From positions 55,608-119,607 of the forward strand of contig OENT01000417.1 in assembly GCA_900239685.1 (NCBI GenBank): a stretch of 64,000 nt of DNA, read 5' to 3'. How positions within the stretch are numbered: the first letter of the stretch is position 1; each line of letters begins with the position of its first letter. This stretch comes from Rotaria macrura (Eukaryota; Rotifera; Eurotatoria; Philodinida; Philodinidae). Shown in pieces: positions 51,901 to 64,000 of this stretch. The notes under the pieces were generated by a model. It worked only from the letters and a program-made list of their open reading frames with translations, was not told where the DNA came from and made no database searches. The translations under genes and the position numbers were made by a program.

Positions 51901-53530
51901 AGTGTTAGATGTATTCATCCTTGTTAGGTGACATTTAGACTAAGGCTGTCCCATGTGAAGTATTTTAATAGTAGTAGAAAATGCTTTTTAGAGATTTATT
52001 GGCTGTTAGGGGAGATAGTAGAAAAGCAAATCATGCGTCAAGGAAGTATCACTCTATCGTCACCAAATGCACTCGCAAACAACAGCTGTGTAGTCTTTGA
52101 GTCGAAAAAAAGTTCATGAAAAAGAACTTTTAGAATATGCGTACGTGAAAACTATCTTTTGTAGTTGACAAATATTTCATGAAAATAACTTAGATTTTCT
52201 TCTTCGAGAAATGCGTTCAACTTCGAAGTCAAAAAAGTTTCATCAATCGATGTAAAGAATATATAGATCGAAATGTATTACGTCAGAAACCTAAAGTAAG
52301 ATATTTTTTTAGATACTTTGAATTTCAATGCTAATTAAAGTCATTCGACATTCGATGTATTGCCTGCTACATTAAAAGAATACGCATGGTAAACTGATCG
52401 AAGAATCTGTCTACTAGATAGACACCATTCAATTTTCGTATTGATTCAAACCTTCACAATTTTGAAATACTTCATTTTCATCAATGTTTGATGTTAAGTT
52501 ATGAACATTTGACAAGAGACTTTTCTACCAAAACACTACTTTTTTAAAAATTGATTATGTGTCTAAAAGAACGTTCCAGTTAGCTGAAACTTTCATACTA
52601 TATCAAACATTATTGGATCGTAGCTTAAATTAGCTGTTTATTCATGAGTGAAATCATAAACCTAAGCAAAAAATTTTTTTTTCAAAGCTATGAATAATAA
52701 GAAATCCTACCATTTAAATTATTTTCTGTCACTTTTTTTATTCAAAATTGACATTCAAATATATCTTTCACGCTCTAATGCGTGCATATCTTATTGTAGG
52801 CTAAACCATTGATTGCTTTCGAACAAGAACGCCATGCAACGACAGGTCAACGTGTACTTACATGTATTCTTCTACCACAAGTTGATTCTTCAATGAATCG
52901 AAATACATCGAGTAATAAGAACAATCAATTTTCCATATTTTTTTATAGTGATTTGAGAAATTCTTTTAATTTCTAGAAAATCGATTCACAACTGAATCAA
53001 CCAGCGATTATACAAATCGTCCAGTAACACTACGTTTTGCTAATGATACGATCGATGAACCAGTAAATATTTGAAGATGTCTTATATAGTATATATTCGA
53101 TCTTATTCTAGCGACAACTTGTTCGTAATCCGACACCATATCCTAAAGAAATGCGAGCATTTGCAAATATACTTCGAAATTATAATCATAACCATCAACG
53201 ACCAATAGCACAATCCCCGAAAGTAAAATTTTCATCTGAGAACTTTTGAAATAGAAAATTTTTCTTTTCTTTTTCTAGAAATATTCATCATCATCAAATT
53301 TATTAGTGGTTTGTGATGAAATTCCAACAGATGAACCTTGGTGTGATCGTATGAATTCAGCATCTGTTGGTTCCATGAATTCCGATCCACTATGTTGTCC
53401 ATTAGCACGAAGTCGTGATGATCTATTGTTTAGTACTAGTCCATTGGATGATGTTGAAAGAATGCGTCCCGATTTGTTACCTGGACAAATAAATGATATT
53501 GATGAAGTTAAGAGTAATCATTCATTCTAG
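48943..53530 (+). CDS. LAP-family leucine-rich repeat protein without PDZ domain
   Basis: LAP proteins (Erbin, Scribble, densin, Lano) are cortical scaffolds of basolateral polarity. ATG at 48943 ([14 protein letters not shown]). The N-cap and LRRs follow the family closely: [112 protein letters not shown] and [15 protein letters not shown], through [20 protein letters not shown] + ENQ. There are about 15 repeats over many short exons. After the repeats, a linker includes [19 protein letters not shown] and [18 protein letters not shown], the latter resembling the LAP-specific PYP..L segment of Erbin/densin. The protein ends in a Ser/Asp-rich tail ([14 protein letters not shown]) at 53528-53530. 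No PDZ domain is present before the next gene 235 bp away, as in Lano/LRRC1. Two introns (about 49.68-50.41 and 51.70-52.19 kb) are long. Confidence 0.88.
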
Positions 53531-53765
53531 TTTATGTAAATAAGAACAGTTGATCAAATCAAGAGAAAAATAACAAGATGAGAGTGATGTGTTAATGTGC
53601 AATTGTTACAATTCTATTGTTTACGTCTATTAATTGATTCTAAGAAAGCCAAAACAAAAAATTAATTATTTATAAGAAATAGTTATAGAAAACAAATTTG
53701 TGTTGATTTTTTTTCTTCGATTCAATATTGTAGATTTATATTGAAAAAATTCAAAACAACGCAGA

Positions 53766-55523
53766 ATGAACGCATCCAAAGCGGAAGCTGAAAATATTGA
53801 ACCATCGGCTGGCAAAGAAATGCTCGATAGATATTGGGCTGAAGTTAAACATGAAATTGATGACATTAATATTGTAAGCATCGATGTTTTGTTTTGTTCT
53901 GTGGAAGAGAAAATCGAAAATATATGGTGCATAGTCAGATCGTATTCGATTATCGAAGTAACAAAGAAACTAGTCAGATTTCTAGCGTGAAAATACGAGC
54001 ATAGTTTTGTTACATTAAATTTTAGAACTTATTCAAAGATCTTCTTTTATTCCTGAGAATTGATATTATTCTATTATAGATCAGCATAAGAATTTCCGAG
54101 ATATCGATGATTACTCGCTTTAATTGATAATAGGATTGGCATGACATGCAAAAAAATATGTTTTATAGTTTTTTTCGAGACGTTTTTTCTCGTCGAATGT
54201 AAACATCTTGATCGAGATTTGTATTAACAGTTGTGGCAAAGGAAGACATTTGAAATGTGTGAGAATCAATAGTTTTGAAATACTTTGAACGTACGCAAAT
54301 TTTTCCTATTTAACTTAAGTGTCATTTACGTTGTCTTTCAGTGAAGTATAATCGAAGGTTGTTTTAAGTAGAAAATTTTGACAATAAATTCGTAAGACAA
54401 AGTATTATCCCTTGAAAGAAATTCAAGTATCTTGTTTCTGAGAGGAATGTTTCCAAATGTAGATTACTATTACGTCCTCCTGTTGGCATACTATATGAAT
54501 TGTTGAGCTTGTCAATTATTTTCTAATATATGTAAACGTATGTTGGCAATAATTTCTTCTCAACTTAAGATTACGCAAAGGTCTCTAAATTAGTGTACTA
54601 CTTGATTGAAAGAAATCGATCCTCCTAATTATGATTCTTCGATTTTTCGAAATAGCAGGGAACAACAACAACAACTATTAGAACCAATAAGGAATATCAA
54701 ATTCATCTTGCGTGAAGCATTTCTAGTGTCAGTAAAGCTTAGGTTCGATCTTTAGTGACCACATCATTTTTATACAAACGATATGCATGCACATTAAATT
54801 GATTTCCCTTTAATTCTAGGTGGAATTTCGTACGACAGATTTACCTTTAGCACGCATTAAAAAAATCATGAAACTAGATGACGATGTTAAAATGATTAGT
54901 GCTGAAGTCCCAATACTTTTTGCCAAAGCAGCCGAATTGTTTATTCAAGAATTAACAATTCATTCATGGTTACAAACAGAAGAAAGTCGACGTCGTACGT
55001 TGCAGGTTAAAGAAAAAATAAATAAAATATTAAGAAAAAGATTAGTTAATATTCTTTTCTTCTAATACAACAAATATATATTTTCTCGCTGTAGAGAAAT
55101 GATGTTGCTGCCGCTATATCAAAAAATGAATTATTCGATTTTCTCATCGACATTGTTCCACGTGAGGAAGCAACGAAAACACATAAAAAAAAAGAATCAG
55201 TTAGTGAAGTACAATATATCGTTACATTACCAACATCAGGTGGCATGGGTAATACAATTCAACTACCGAGTATGTCATTCATTTTTCCGTTGAATAATAC
55301 TTCTAATCTATGTTACAATACGTCCTTTTCTTTTTCTTCTTCTTATTCAAATCAAGATGGTCAAATCATTCAATTACCTCAAAATTTATCATCAAATATT
55401 GTTACAATGGCAGTAAGTTAAAACTAGAGTCATTTAAAAAGTAATCGAATTCATTATTAATTATTTTATTTTTCTATTAAGAGTCCACAAGGTACACAAC
55501 AACAATACACACTTGGACCTTGA
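53766..55523 (+). CDS. NFYC: NF-YC paralog 1 (short tail)
   Basis: The histone-fold subunit of the CCAAT-binding factor NF-Y. ATG at 53766; exon 1 has [20 protein letters not shown]. After a 0.95 kb intron comes the histone fold: [60 protein letters not shown], then the [20 protein letters not shown] exon and [13 protein letters not shown]. The tail is short: [52 protein letters not shown], stop at 55521-55523. The Q-rich activation domain of typical NF-YC is nearly absent. The next gene, 253 bp downstream, is a paralog with conserved intron positions. Confidence 0.93.
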
Positions 55524-55776
55524 ACTAAAATATATATTAAGACAATCAAAATCATTTATTTGTGCAATGTTCAGATATCTTGTTTGTAAAAACTTTTTAT
55601 GTAAAAACAAACACTATCCCTCTCACTCTATCTCTCTCGCTCTCTCTCTATATATATACATATACATATTTTTTTCTTGATGAGTATTTCGTTAGTGTGT
55701 ATCTTCGAATATATATATATATATATATATGTATGTGTACGTGTATCTGTAAATGTGTTCTAGATTTATTTTAAAT

Positions 55777-57790
55777 ATGACACAAACATCAACAACTGAA
55801 AAGAATGAACCACTACAACCAACTGAAGGAACTGAAATGCTTGAGCGATTTTGGTCAGAAATTCGTGCGGAAATCGAATCGATAAATATTGTATGTGCTT
55901 ACTGTCATTGAAATAAAATAAAAATGAATTGTTTTGCCTTAAGATGGATTTTCGTGCCAGTGAACTACCATTAGCACGTATTAAAAAAATCATGAAATTA
56001 GATGATGATGTAAAAATGATAAGTGCTGAAGTACCAATACTGTTTGCTAAAGCCGCCGAAATATTCATTCATGAATTAACATTACGTGCATGGTTGCATA
56101 CAGAGGAAAGCAAACGACGAACATTGCAGGTTTCACGAAAGAACAATTGTAGTTTTTGGAGAATTTTTGTTTATTTTTGCTTTTGATAATTTCATTAGAG
56201 AAACGATGTTGCAATGGCAATTACCAAGTATGAGCAATTCGATTTTTTAATTGATATTGTACCACGTGAAGAATCCAAGCCACATAAAAAACATGTAATT
56301 TCGTATAGTACCATTGAAAGTTTCAGAGTAACTGTATTGCTAAGTTTTCTTCTCGATGATAATAGTCAGCAGAAATCTGAAAAACGTTTGAAATGATTCT
56401 CTGCCAACATTGATAGACTCGAGACTATACTAATGGAGAGTCAACACAAAATCAAGATTTCCAAATCTGAATATACAACAACCATTAGAAATGTGTTGAT
56501 CTCTTGAAGATGTAGACTCAATTAATATTCAATTTATCAATATTAATAGAGAATCAAATCAACTACTTTGGAAACTTTTTCCTAACTATTATCAACAAGA
56601 AGGAAAGATTCTAAAATACAATTGCTCTTAACTTATATTTGTCACAGGATATTAATTAGAAACAATGACATTTATCGGTACAATTTAGGATAATAATATG
56701 GGTGAAGTACAGTATATCGTTACACTTCCACAAACAAGCCAACCTAGTGCCATTCAATTGCCAAGTAAGAAATCATTATGAAACTATTTTGATCTATACT
56801 TTTAAAATTAGATGGGCAAGTGATACAATTATCTTCAACTATACAATCGCCACTTGTCACCATTAGTGTAAGTGTATTTTATACCAATGAATTACTAAAA
56901 TATCTATGCTAATCACAATCATTAATAAAGGTTGGTGTTCTGTTCTCCAAAAGTGATGTTTCTTTATAATTGTTACTGAGCATTTGTATTTTTATGACTA
57001 GCATTAAGCACTTCGGCTTAGGCTGTGTCTTTTATAACTGTTCACAATGGTAAAATTTCTTAACGTCATTTCAATAATGACAACTATTGTTGCCGAAGAG
57101 ATTAAATGACAATTTACTGTTGCATGTAAATACTTGTCATTTAAGTGTAGTTTCACGAACTGACTAATTTTTTGTGAACCATGAACTTCGAAAAATAAAA
57201 GTTCGACGCCACCTTTTGAATTTAAACATAGAGTCCTATAATCATAATAGGTTTTACCTACCACATCCCAGTAACTTCTACTTATATTTTTAGAACTCTG
57301 GCCAGCAATATGCGGTTCTATCGCAATCGAATCAATTTCAATCACCAACTCAATACATTCAAATAGCTGCACCACAAGCGCCTGAAGTATGAATATAGTT
57401 TTCCTATTGAATTTTATCGTAAAATTCTTTTCGGTTGGTGCAAAAGCAGCAGCAGCAGCAGCAGCAACAACAACAACAGCAGCAGCAAACAACGGCTAAA
57501 AGCGTGCATATATCAGGCACACCAAGTGTCATTCAATCGCAACAACGAGCCGGTACATCAGCTCATGTAAGATTTAACTTTAATCTACAAGCAAGCGCAT
57601 GAAAGACTGCTTTGTTTTGTTCAAGATTACCATAACAGCAGCTCAACTGCAACAAATATTAAATGCTTCATGTAAAACTACTAGTAATAATGCAATAGCA
57701 ACAACAACAAAACCCACAGAACAAGTTGATAATGATAATCAATCGTCGGATCAAACAACTACAGTTGATATTAAACAGCAACCTGTTTAA
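55777..57790 (+). CDS. NFYC: NF-YC paralog 2 (full glutamine-rich tail)
   Basis: Start [20 protein letters not shown], then [18 protein letters not shown]. The histone fold is closer to the usual NF-YC sequence than copy 1: [47 protein letters not shown] and [20 protein letters not shown] + [10 protein letters not shown]. The following intron is about 0.4 kb. The tail exons match copy 1 in order ([39 protein letters not shown]) and extend further: [12 protein letters not shown], a polyglutamine run of about 14 (CAG/CAA, about 57449-57487), [33 protein letters not shown] and a Thr/Gln-rich end at 57790. The length and Gln-rich tail fit a transactivating NF-YC. Confidence 0.93.
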
Positions 57791-59786
57791 TGACTGCATT
57801 ATAATTAAATATAATAAAGAAGATAAAGCATAAGTGTTGTTTTTGTCTTCTATCTTTCACGTGCCATTTTTCTCGAAGAACGTGTAACTTTGATTAAAAT
57901 TGGATAATGCTGTGAATTTTCTTTTTTTTGTTTTTTTTCTATTCTTCTTCTTTTTTTGCTTCCTATTACTTATATTAACAGAATGTTGCATTTGGACAAC
58001 ATTTTCTTATGTAGATTTTGTAAAATGATTTGTTTTCAAGTGAACTTACCGAAAAAGCAAAAGGAAACATAGAACTTTAATAGATGAACTTCTCTTTTTT
58101 TTTGTTTCAAGATATTAGTATAAGAAAATATGAATATCATATGCCGTACTTTATGTTCTTCTCTACGGGCAACAAATCGATTACATAAAAATCTAATGAT
58201 AACAGGTAGAATATGAATTGTCTGGAAGAAACGGTTGGCGAGGGGGGGAGGGATGTAGATAGAAAAGAGAACATCGAAAAGAAATTTCAAAATTGAACTG
58301 CGAAATCCATAAGAACATTTGACGCCAACATCTTTATCGTTGCACATATTCTCTTACGAAAATTTAAGTATGGAAGAGAAAAAGTTAAAAAAGAGCTCGT
58401 TCGTTACCTGTTAAGATTTGATAGGCAGCGGATTCATGCCTTTCCAGGTTCTTGCGAATATGAAATTGGGCACATTCATGTTCTTGGGAACGAAACCTAA
58501 AACCGACATTTTTATTAAAGGATTCACGATGGAAAGGTTTCCATCAACAACGTTCAGAGTAGATTTCGCATCTCAAAATTTATGTTTTAACTACACCATT
58601 GTAGAGACACCAGCGTGAGGAATTCTTACAGCATCTCAAACGTTTCTAGTATTCAGTGAAAGATATTATAAATATTGGAGCAGTCGTTTTTCATTAATTT
58701 TGTTCAATTTTTGTAATGTCACTCGTTGATCAATAAAAACTTACAGAATATTACGATGGCCATTCATTTTCTACTGTTTAAAATTCTTCCATTTAAATAC
58801 ACGATCTTTATGATTTGAGAAAAGTTGTGTTTCAAAACTTTTTATGACATACTAAATATCAATATGAAACTCGAAACCAAGACCAGATGCTGATTATGGT
58901 AGAAAGCGAGAGGGAAATAAAATTCATGTGCATATTTAACAGACACGTGGTTTTATTTGTTTTGGAATCAAATTCAAGTTGAATATTTCATAGGAAGCTT
59001 TTCATCGAAAATATGAAAATGTTGTAGGAGATTTTGAAAAACTGAAATGCTCATATTTAATTTTCACCATCAAACTTTGACCCGAATATGCTGCTCATTG
59101 CAAGCAACTCTAATCCATCACTGTATTTCGTGTTACTAACTGGAACAAATGTCAACATGTAGACACTTTAGCAGATTTCTCATTCAAAACTAATGAGAGA
59201 ATATTTTTCAAATATCAAAGAAAATTGACAAACTCTGATGTTAGCTGTGCAACACAAGTTCCGTCTATGGTACGGTTTTCAGTAGTATTGCAATCGAAAA
59301 ATCTATCTACTGAAGACTAATTTTCAGCAGATTCTATTGAATTCTCAAACAAAACAACATTTGTCTTCTAAATATTATTTGGAAGCTCTGAAAATACGTG
59401 TCTACCAAGTGTTAGTAGGTTTTGCACTTTTCATTCAACTATTCATAACATGCCAAAGATTTGTATAGAGTCATGTTGATGGGGAATCGATTCACCTAAG
59501 TATGTATATAAATCTTTAGCACACTAGTAGTATGCATGAAGCTGATGATTTGTGGTCGTCAAAATGAAGATTTGAAAATATGAGTGCCTATTTTTTGTAA
59601 GCCTAAACAAAATGAGTCTGTGTATTAAAATATAATGAAAACGTTCCTTTTTACAATACCAAGCTATCTTAATTTTATTTTGTGAAAGAAAATCTAATTG
59701 ATATTTTGAATATCTCTTTTCGATGTTTTTCACTTACAATACTTGATCTAGTACAGAAAAATATACTTTGTTTTACTTGTTCATAG
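57791..59786. other. Gap before FDX2 exons; targeting exon not located
   Basis: About 2 kb. The first exon or exons of FDX2, encoding the mitochondrial presequence, should lie here, but I could not pick one. A plus-strand frame at 58418-58618 (GSGFMPFQVLANMKLGTFMF) is fairly rich in GC and protein-like but unassigned. A G-rich patch lies near 58240. Confidence 0.35.
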
Positions 59787-60917
<1,131 letters not shown>

Positions 60918-62016
60918 ATAAAGCTTGTTTCTTTTTAATTAAAATCTATATTTATTTTTACGTCAGTAAAATCAATAAACATAAGATGATTGTGTTTTCA
61001 TTACTATAGTTCATTAGACATGGTTTTCTAATAAAAGTTTGATTATTTTCACTTGCATCTGTAGAATTCTCTAAGGCACCTAACATCACATGATAGAACT
61101 AAATGAACGTTTGAAGCATAGGCATGTTCATTCTGAGAATGACATCCACAGAACAAAATAATCTGACATTTATCAATAGAACTTCTAAAGATTTTTAAAG
61201 AAAAATACATTTTCAATAAACATTGATTGCATTCATTTGTCTATGACGTACACAGTTATATTACAATGTTGAAAAAAACTCAAGAACAGCGATCTAACTG
61301 AAATGTATTCTTTTTTTCTTAGTTCACTTAAAATATTGAAGCTATTTTGAATTCTCTTCTACACCATTCAAGTGCGCAAGTGTTTCTCATGTATGCATAC
61401 TTTAGAAAGAACATTGTAAACAACGACCATTAATCGAAACTAATTGTTGGTCTGCATCATGGACAAATCAGTTTCATATGAATCACACGAAATATTCTTA
61501 ATTTAAAAATCATCTTATTTTTTGTATGATCTTTGATACTGATTCAACAAAGAATATTTGATAGTTAAAAGACAGACTGTAAAATAAAATGCAACTGTTG
61601 AACGTCTATTGAAATGTAGATATCAAGGAAGACTTTTAAATAGATCTGGATGACAAACAAATGTTACTATTGTTCATCTTACATTGTATGGTGTCAGTGA
61701 GTTTTACTTTCATCTAAGGATACTAACTTCTCGGTTACCATATAGATTGAAATGAATTCGTTTACAACATCAAATAAGTTCGAGTCATTTCTCTATCGAT
61801 TAGATAACACGAGAAGCCTACTGTTTCAGGCTTGAAATAGAGTAGTGTCAACTTTTATCAACGGAAATCAGCTCATTTATTCCGAACGTTACCTCTGATC
61901 CTTAAATAAATTAATCAAAAACGTAACCTTATTGTGATTCTATGTGCGAAATAGTATATTTCGTCTGTATTCTCTTTGATGTTGAAGATGCTTATTATGA
62001 TGAACTAATTCTAGAC
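60918..62016. other. Intergenic, nothing recognised
   Basis: AT-rich sequence downstream of FDX2; no supported exon. Confidence 0.5.
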
Positions 62017-62963
62017 CAGAGCTCAGAATGAGATGGAACAATTCCATCCCATCCCATGGGAGATGTTGGGACGAAACGTGGATCCATGGGATGAGATGAA
62101 AGATCCGTTCCATGAAACATTCTATGGATTTTTCGATTATGATATTTTCGTATAAAAGATGACGTTTGTGGACATTTACGACAATCAATTTCATTTTTCG
62201 TTCTTATTTGCTATTGAGGATCGTTCTTCAGTCATGTGTCCATTCCCCGATCATCATGATGAGTCCTTTGTGATAAAAAACTCACGAATTTCCAGCAATG
62301 TTTAGACTTCCAAAAAAAGAAATTTTGGAAGTTTGGGAAATTCCAGCTGTTTGGGTTCTGAATTGTTCGGTGCTTTCAAAAATTATCTAATGTGCAAAAT
62401 TTCTGAAATTTCCAATATCTCTAAAAACTTCGCTTGCACTACTGTGTATTTATCGCGTTGACAGAAACTTTGGAAATTTCGGTAAAAATAATTTCCTTTT
62501 TCGGTAATCTGAATATAACTCTGAATTTCAAAAAGAAAATACGATTTATTTTCTACGCTCAGCCTCACTATGTAATCATGTAGCTTCAGATACTAACTTG
62601 ACGAAAAATTGCGACTTCAAATGTCCTTGAATACGGCGATGAATCAGAAAGACAAGAAATGAAGTAAAAACAAGTCGGTTTCCTTTTAAGAATAATGTAG
62701 TTCTAAAGCATTATTCTTGTGCTAATTACTTTTTTCGTGTTGTCGAGGATATAAGAAAATTAAGCTAATTCTTCTTCTATTTTTTAAAATAGATTGTATT
62801 TGATAAGTGAAAAAATAAAAGACTTTTCAGCAATATGAAAGCTTTGCAATATATTTGATAAGCAATAGAATTTTATATTGCATGAAAATCCCATGGGATG
62901 GAATGGGACAGATGAAGAAAGTTTGTTCCATGGGACGAATTTCTCGTTCCTTTCGGAGCTCTG
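62017..62963. mobile_element. CAGAGCTC-terminated hAT-like element, ~947 bp
   Basis: Starts CAGAGCTC (62017) and ends GAGCTCTG (62963). Inside both ends lie short motifs built on CCCATGGGAT, ATGGGAC and GGAAC (about 62040-62110 and 62885-62950), in opposite orientation, as expected for subterminal repeats. The middle is AT-rich and non-coding. No clean 8 bp target duplication is visible. The TIR is the same as at 63888. Confidence 0.7.
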
Positions 62964-63507
62964 CTTGGAATCCTAATCATTTATTTCACTTTTTGAATCA
63001 AAAGAGTCTTCTTAATTTTAACTATGCTTGTATTGAACAAGATTTGAATTAAATTGAGATAAATATTAGACTAATCACAACCCCATCAGCATTGAGTTAG
63101 AATATAAATATCATTGCAATCTCATACTTCATTCTATTGACAATATGAAAGGATATTAGTATACAAAAGCAGCTTTCAAGAACTTAATATGCAAATCTCT
63201 ACAATTTTAAGTTGCTCATATTGTATAAAGCTATATTCTAAGTCGTTCAAAAATAGCTCACAACCCAAAACATTTTCACATGGAATAGCAGTCTATTTTT
63301 CAAACAAACAGACAAACACGCAGTCTCACACTCACGGACGCACACTATTAGCAACACAACATTCTTCTCGAGTCACATGGAGATCACTTGGACATTTTGA
63401 AATATTGTTACTGGGTACTTATTCTTTATTTAAAATGAGAAAAAATATTGATAAATTAAAGATAGTAAGTGAAATGTCTTGTAATATGAGAAAATAAATA
63501 AACAGGT
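62964..63507. other. 3' flank of chitinase gene, nothing recognised
   Basis: AT-rich; includes an ACACTCACGGACGCACAC-type stretch (about 63325-63345). The 102-codon frame at 63189-63497 is low in coding character. Confidence 0.4.
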
Positions 63508-63877
63508 CTAGCACATAAAATTCTTGGTAGATGCACCGAGTCCGAAACAACTACGAATTCGTTTATACGTTGCAACTCGAGTTACTTGATTATTGTACCC
63601 TGCTCCATGACCACACTCTTGTGGGTTAATTATTCTTGTGGTAGTAGCGAAATCGCCGTTCTGAGCGGGTATAGCCATATTATTCGTTGTGTAGTACCAG
63701 ATTGCCGTTGTCACTGCTAGATTGGGATCATTAGCAACAAGGTCAGGATTATTCAGAAGATCGACAGTGAGAGACTGACCAGCTTGATAATAGTTACATG
63801 GGTACGAAAGCTGGAACCAACCTCGACCATAGTACTTTTTCTTCGAATTAGCCACAGCCGAGCACCACGGCGATATA
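63508..63877 (-). CDS. Glycoside hydrolase family 19 chitinase, C-terminal exon (partial)
   Basis: Family 19 chitinases hydrolyse chitin by inversion. The exon follows a CTACAG acceptor (63878-63883) and encodes SPWCSAV, then the signature KYYGRGWFQLSYPCNYYQAG, LLNNPDLVANDPNLAVTTAI, WYY, INPQECGHG and NNQVTRVATYKRI, ending KNFMC at the TAG 63508-63510. The GRG.xQLS.xxNY and NPDLVAxDP blocks and the C-terminal cysteines are family hallmarks. The two catalytic glutamates lie in the N-terminal half, which is outside the window or beyond the adjacent transposon. Whether the full gene is intact cannot be told here. GH19 enzymes are best known from plants and bacteria and are patchy in animals. Confidence 0.88.
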
Positions 63878-63887
63878 CTGTAGCTAG

Positions 63888-64000
63888 CAGAGCTCCGCGG
63901 GACGCGGGACCAGTCCCGTCCCGGGACGGGACGGGACGAGACGGGACAGTAAAAATGAAAAGATGGCGGGACGGAGCGGGACAGAACTTATTCCTCTCGG
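63888..64000. mobile_element. End of a CAGAGCTC hAT-like element with GGGAC repeats (truncated by window)
   Basis: Begins CAGAGCTCCGCGGGACGCGG and continues with at least eight GGGAC/GTCCC units to the window edge, in very GC-rich sequence for this region. It shares the CAGAGCTC terminus with the element at 62017-62963. It sits in what should be the intron just upstream of the chitinase exon, only 4-5 bp from the acceptor hexamer. Confidence 0.75.

Noticed and set aside
55696-55735. (TA)n and (CT)n tracts as functional elements
   Set aside because: Simple microsatellites in a 253 bp intergenic gap; nothing beyond composition supports a role.
57004-57492. 162-codon minus-strand frame starting with an Ala/Val-rich run
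   Set aside because: It is the antisense of the polyglutamine exon of NF-YC copy 2; the Ala/Val run is a by-product of CAG/CAA repeats.

Overview
This is a eukaryotic, metazoan-type window. It is AT-rich, with GT-AG introns that are mostly 45-80 bp plus some of 0.5-1.8 kb. Genes are compact and lie on both strands. Most encode conserved animal proteins: long-tailed myosin-I, YEATS4, a KIF23-like protein, hnRNP A/B, CSTPP1, ACBD5, prefoldin 3, a lamin-type filament protein, cornichon-4, MTFMT, a LAP protein, NF-YC and FDX2. Together with a family-19 chitinase and many short inverted-repeat DNA transposons, this suggests a small-genome invertebrate. A bdelloid rotifer is my best guess, but that is inference and no marker gene proves it. 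Exons were joined by hand from splice sites and family similarity, so the gene spans below include introns.

Layout. 1-2.9 kb: a 1.7 kb inverted-repeat element next to, or inside an intron of, YEATS4 (minus). 3.9-11.3 kb: class-I long-tailed myosin (minus). 14.3-17.0 kb: two divergent paralogs of an unrecognised small two-helix membrane protein with identical intron phases. 17.7-23.2 kb: an MKLP1/KIF23-like gene (minus) whose P-loop, switch I and switch II are all altered, while the C-terminal Arf-binding-type domain remains. 23.2-27.2 kb: a transposon-rich gap with a 138 bp hAT-like MITE and two long foldback elements. 27.2-28.4 kb: a small unrecognised gene. 29.5-31.8 kb: an hnRNP A/B-type RNA-binding protein (minus), divergent from CSTPP1 (plus, intronless). 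33.4-37.3 kb: ACBD5 and prefoldin subunit 3. 38.4-38.9 kb: a probable broken gene. 39.3-47.1 kb: lamin-type filament protein, CNIH4 and MTFMT, the last with a hAT-like element in an intron. 48.9-53.5 kb: a LAP-type leucine-rich repeat protein without PDZ. 53.8-57.8 kb: tandem NF-YC paralogs. 59.8-60.9 kb: FDX2. 62.0-64.0 kb: a CAGAGCTC-type element, the 3' exon of a GH19 chitinase, and the end of another CAGAGCTC element beside its splice site.

The genes are unrelated housekeeping or cytoskeletal loci, not one pathway. The strongest observation is the KIF23-like protein: the motor fold is still recognisable but the nucleotide-binding motifs are degraded and the coiled-coil stalk seems to be replaced by a proline/serine-rich linker. 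Other points of interest are the paralogous membrane-protein pair, the NF-YC tandem duplication with an asymmetric tail, the apparently tailless lamin-type protein, and several DNA transposons with readable TIRs and 8 bp target duplications.
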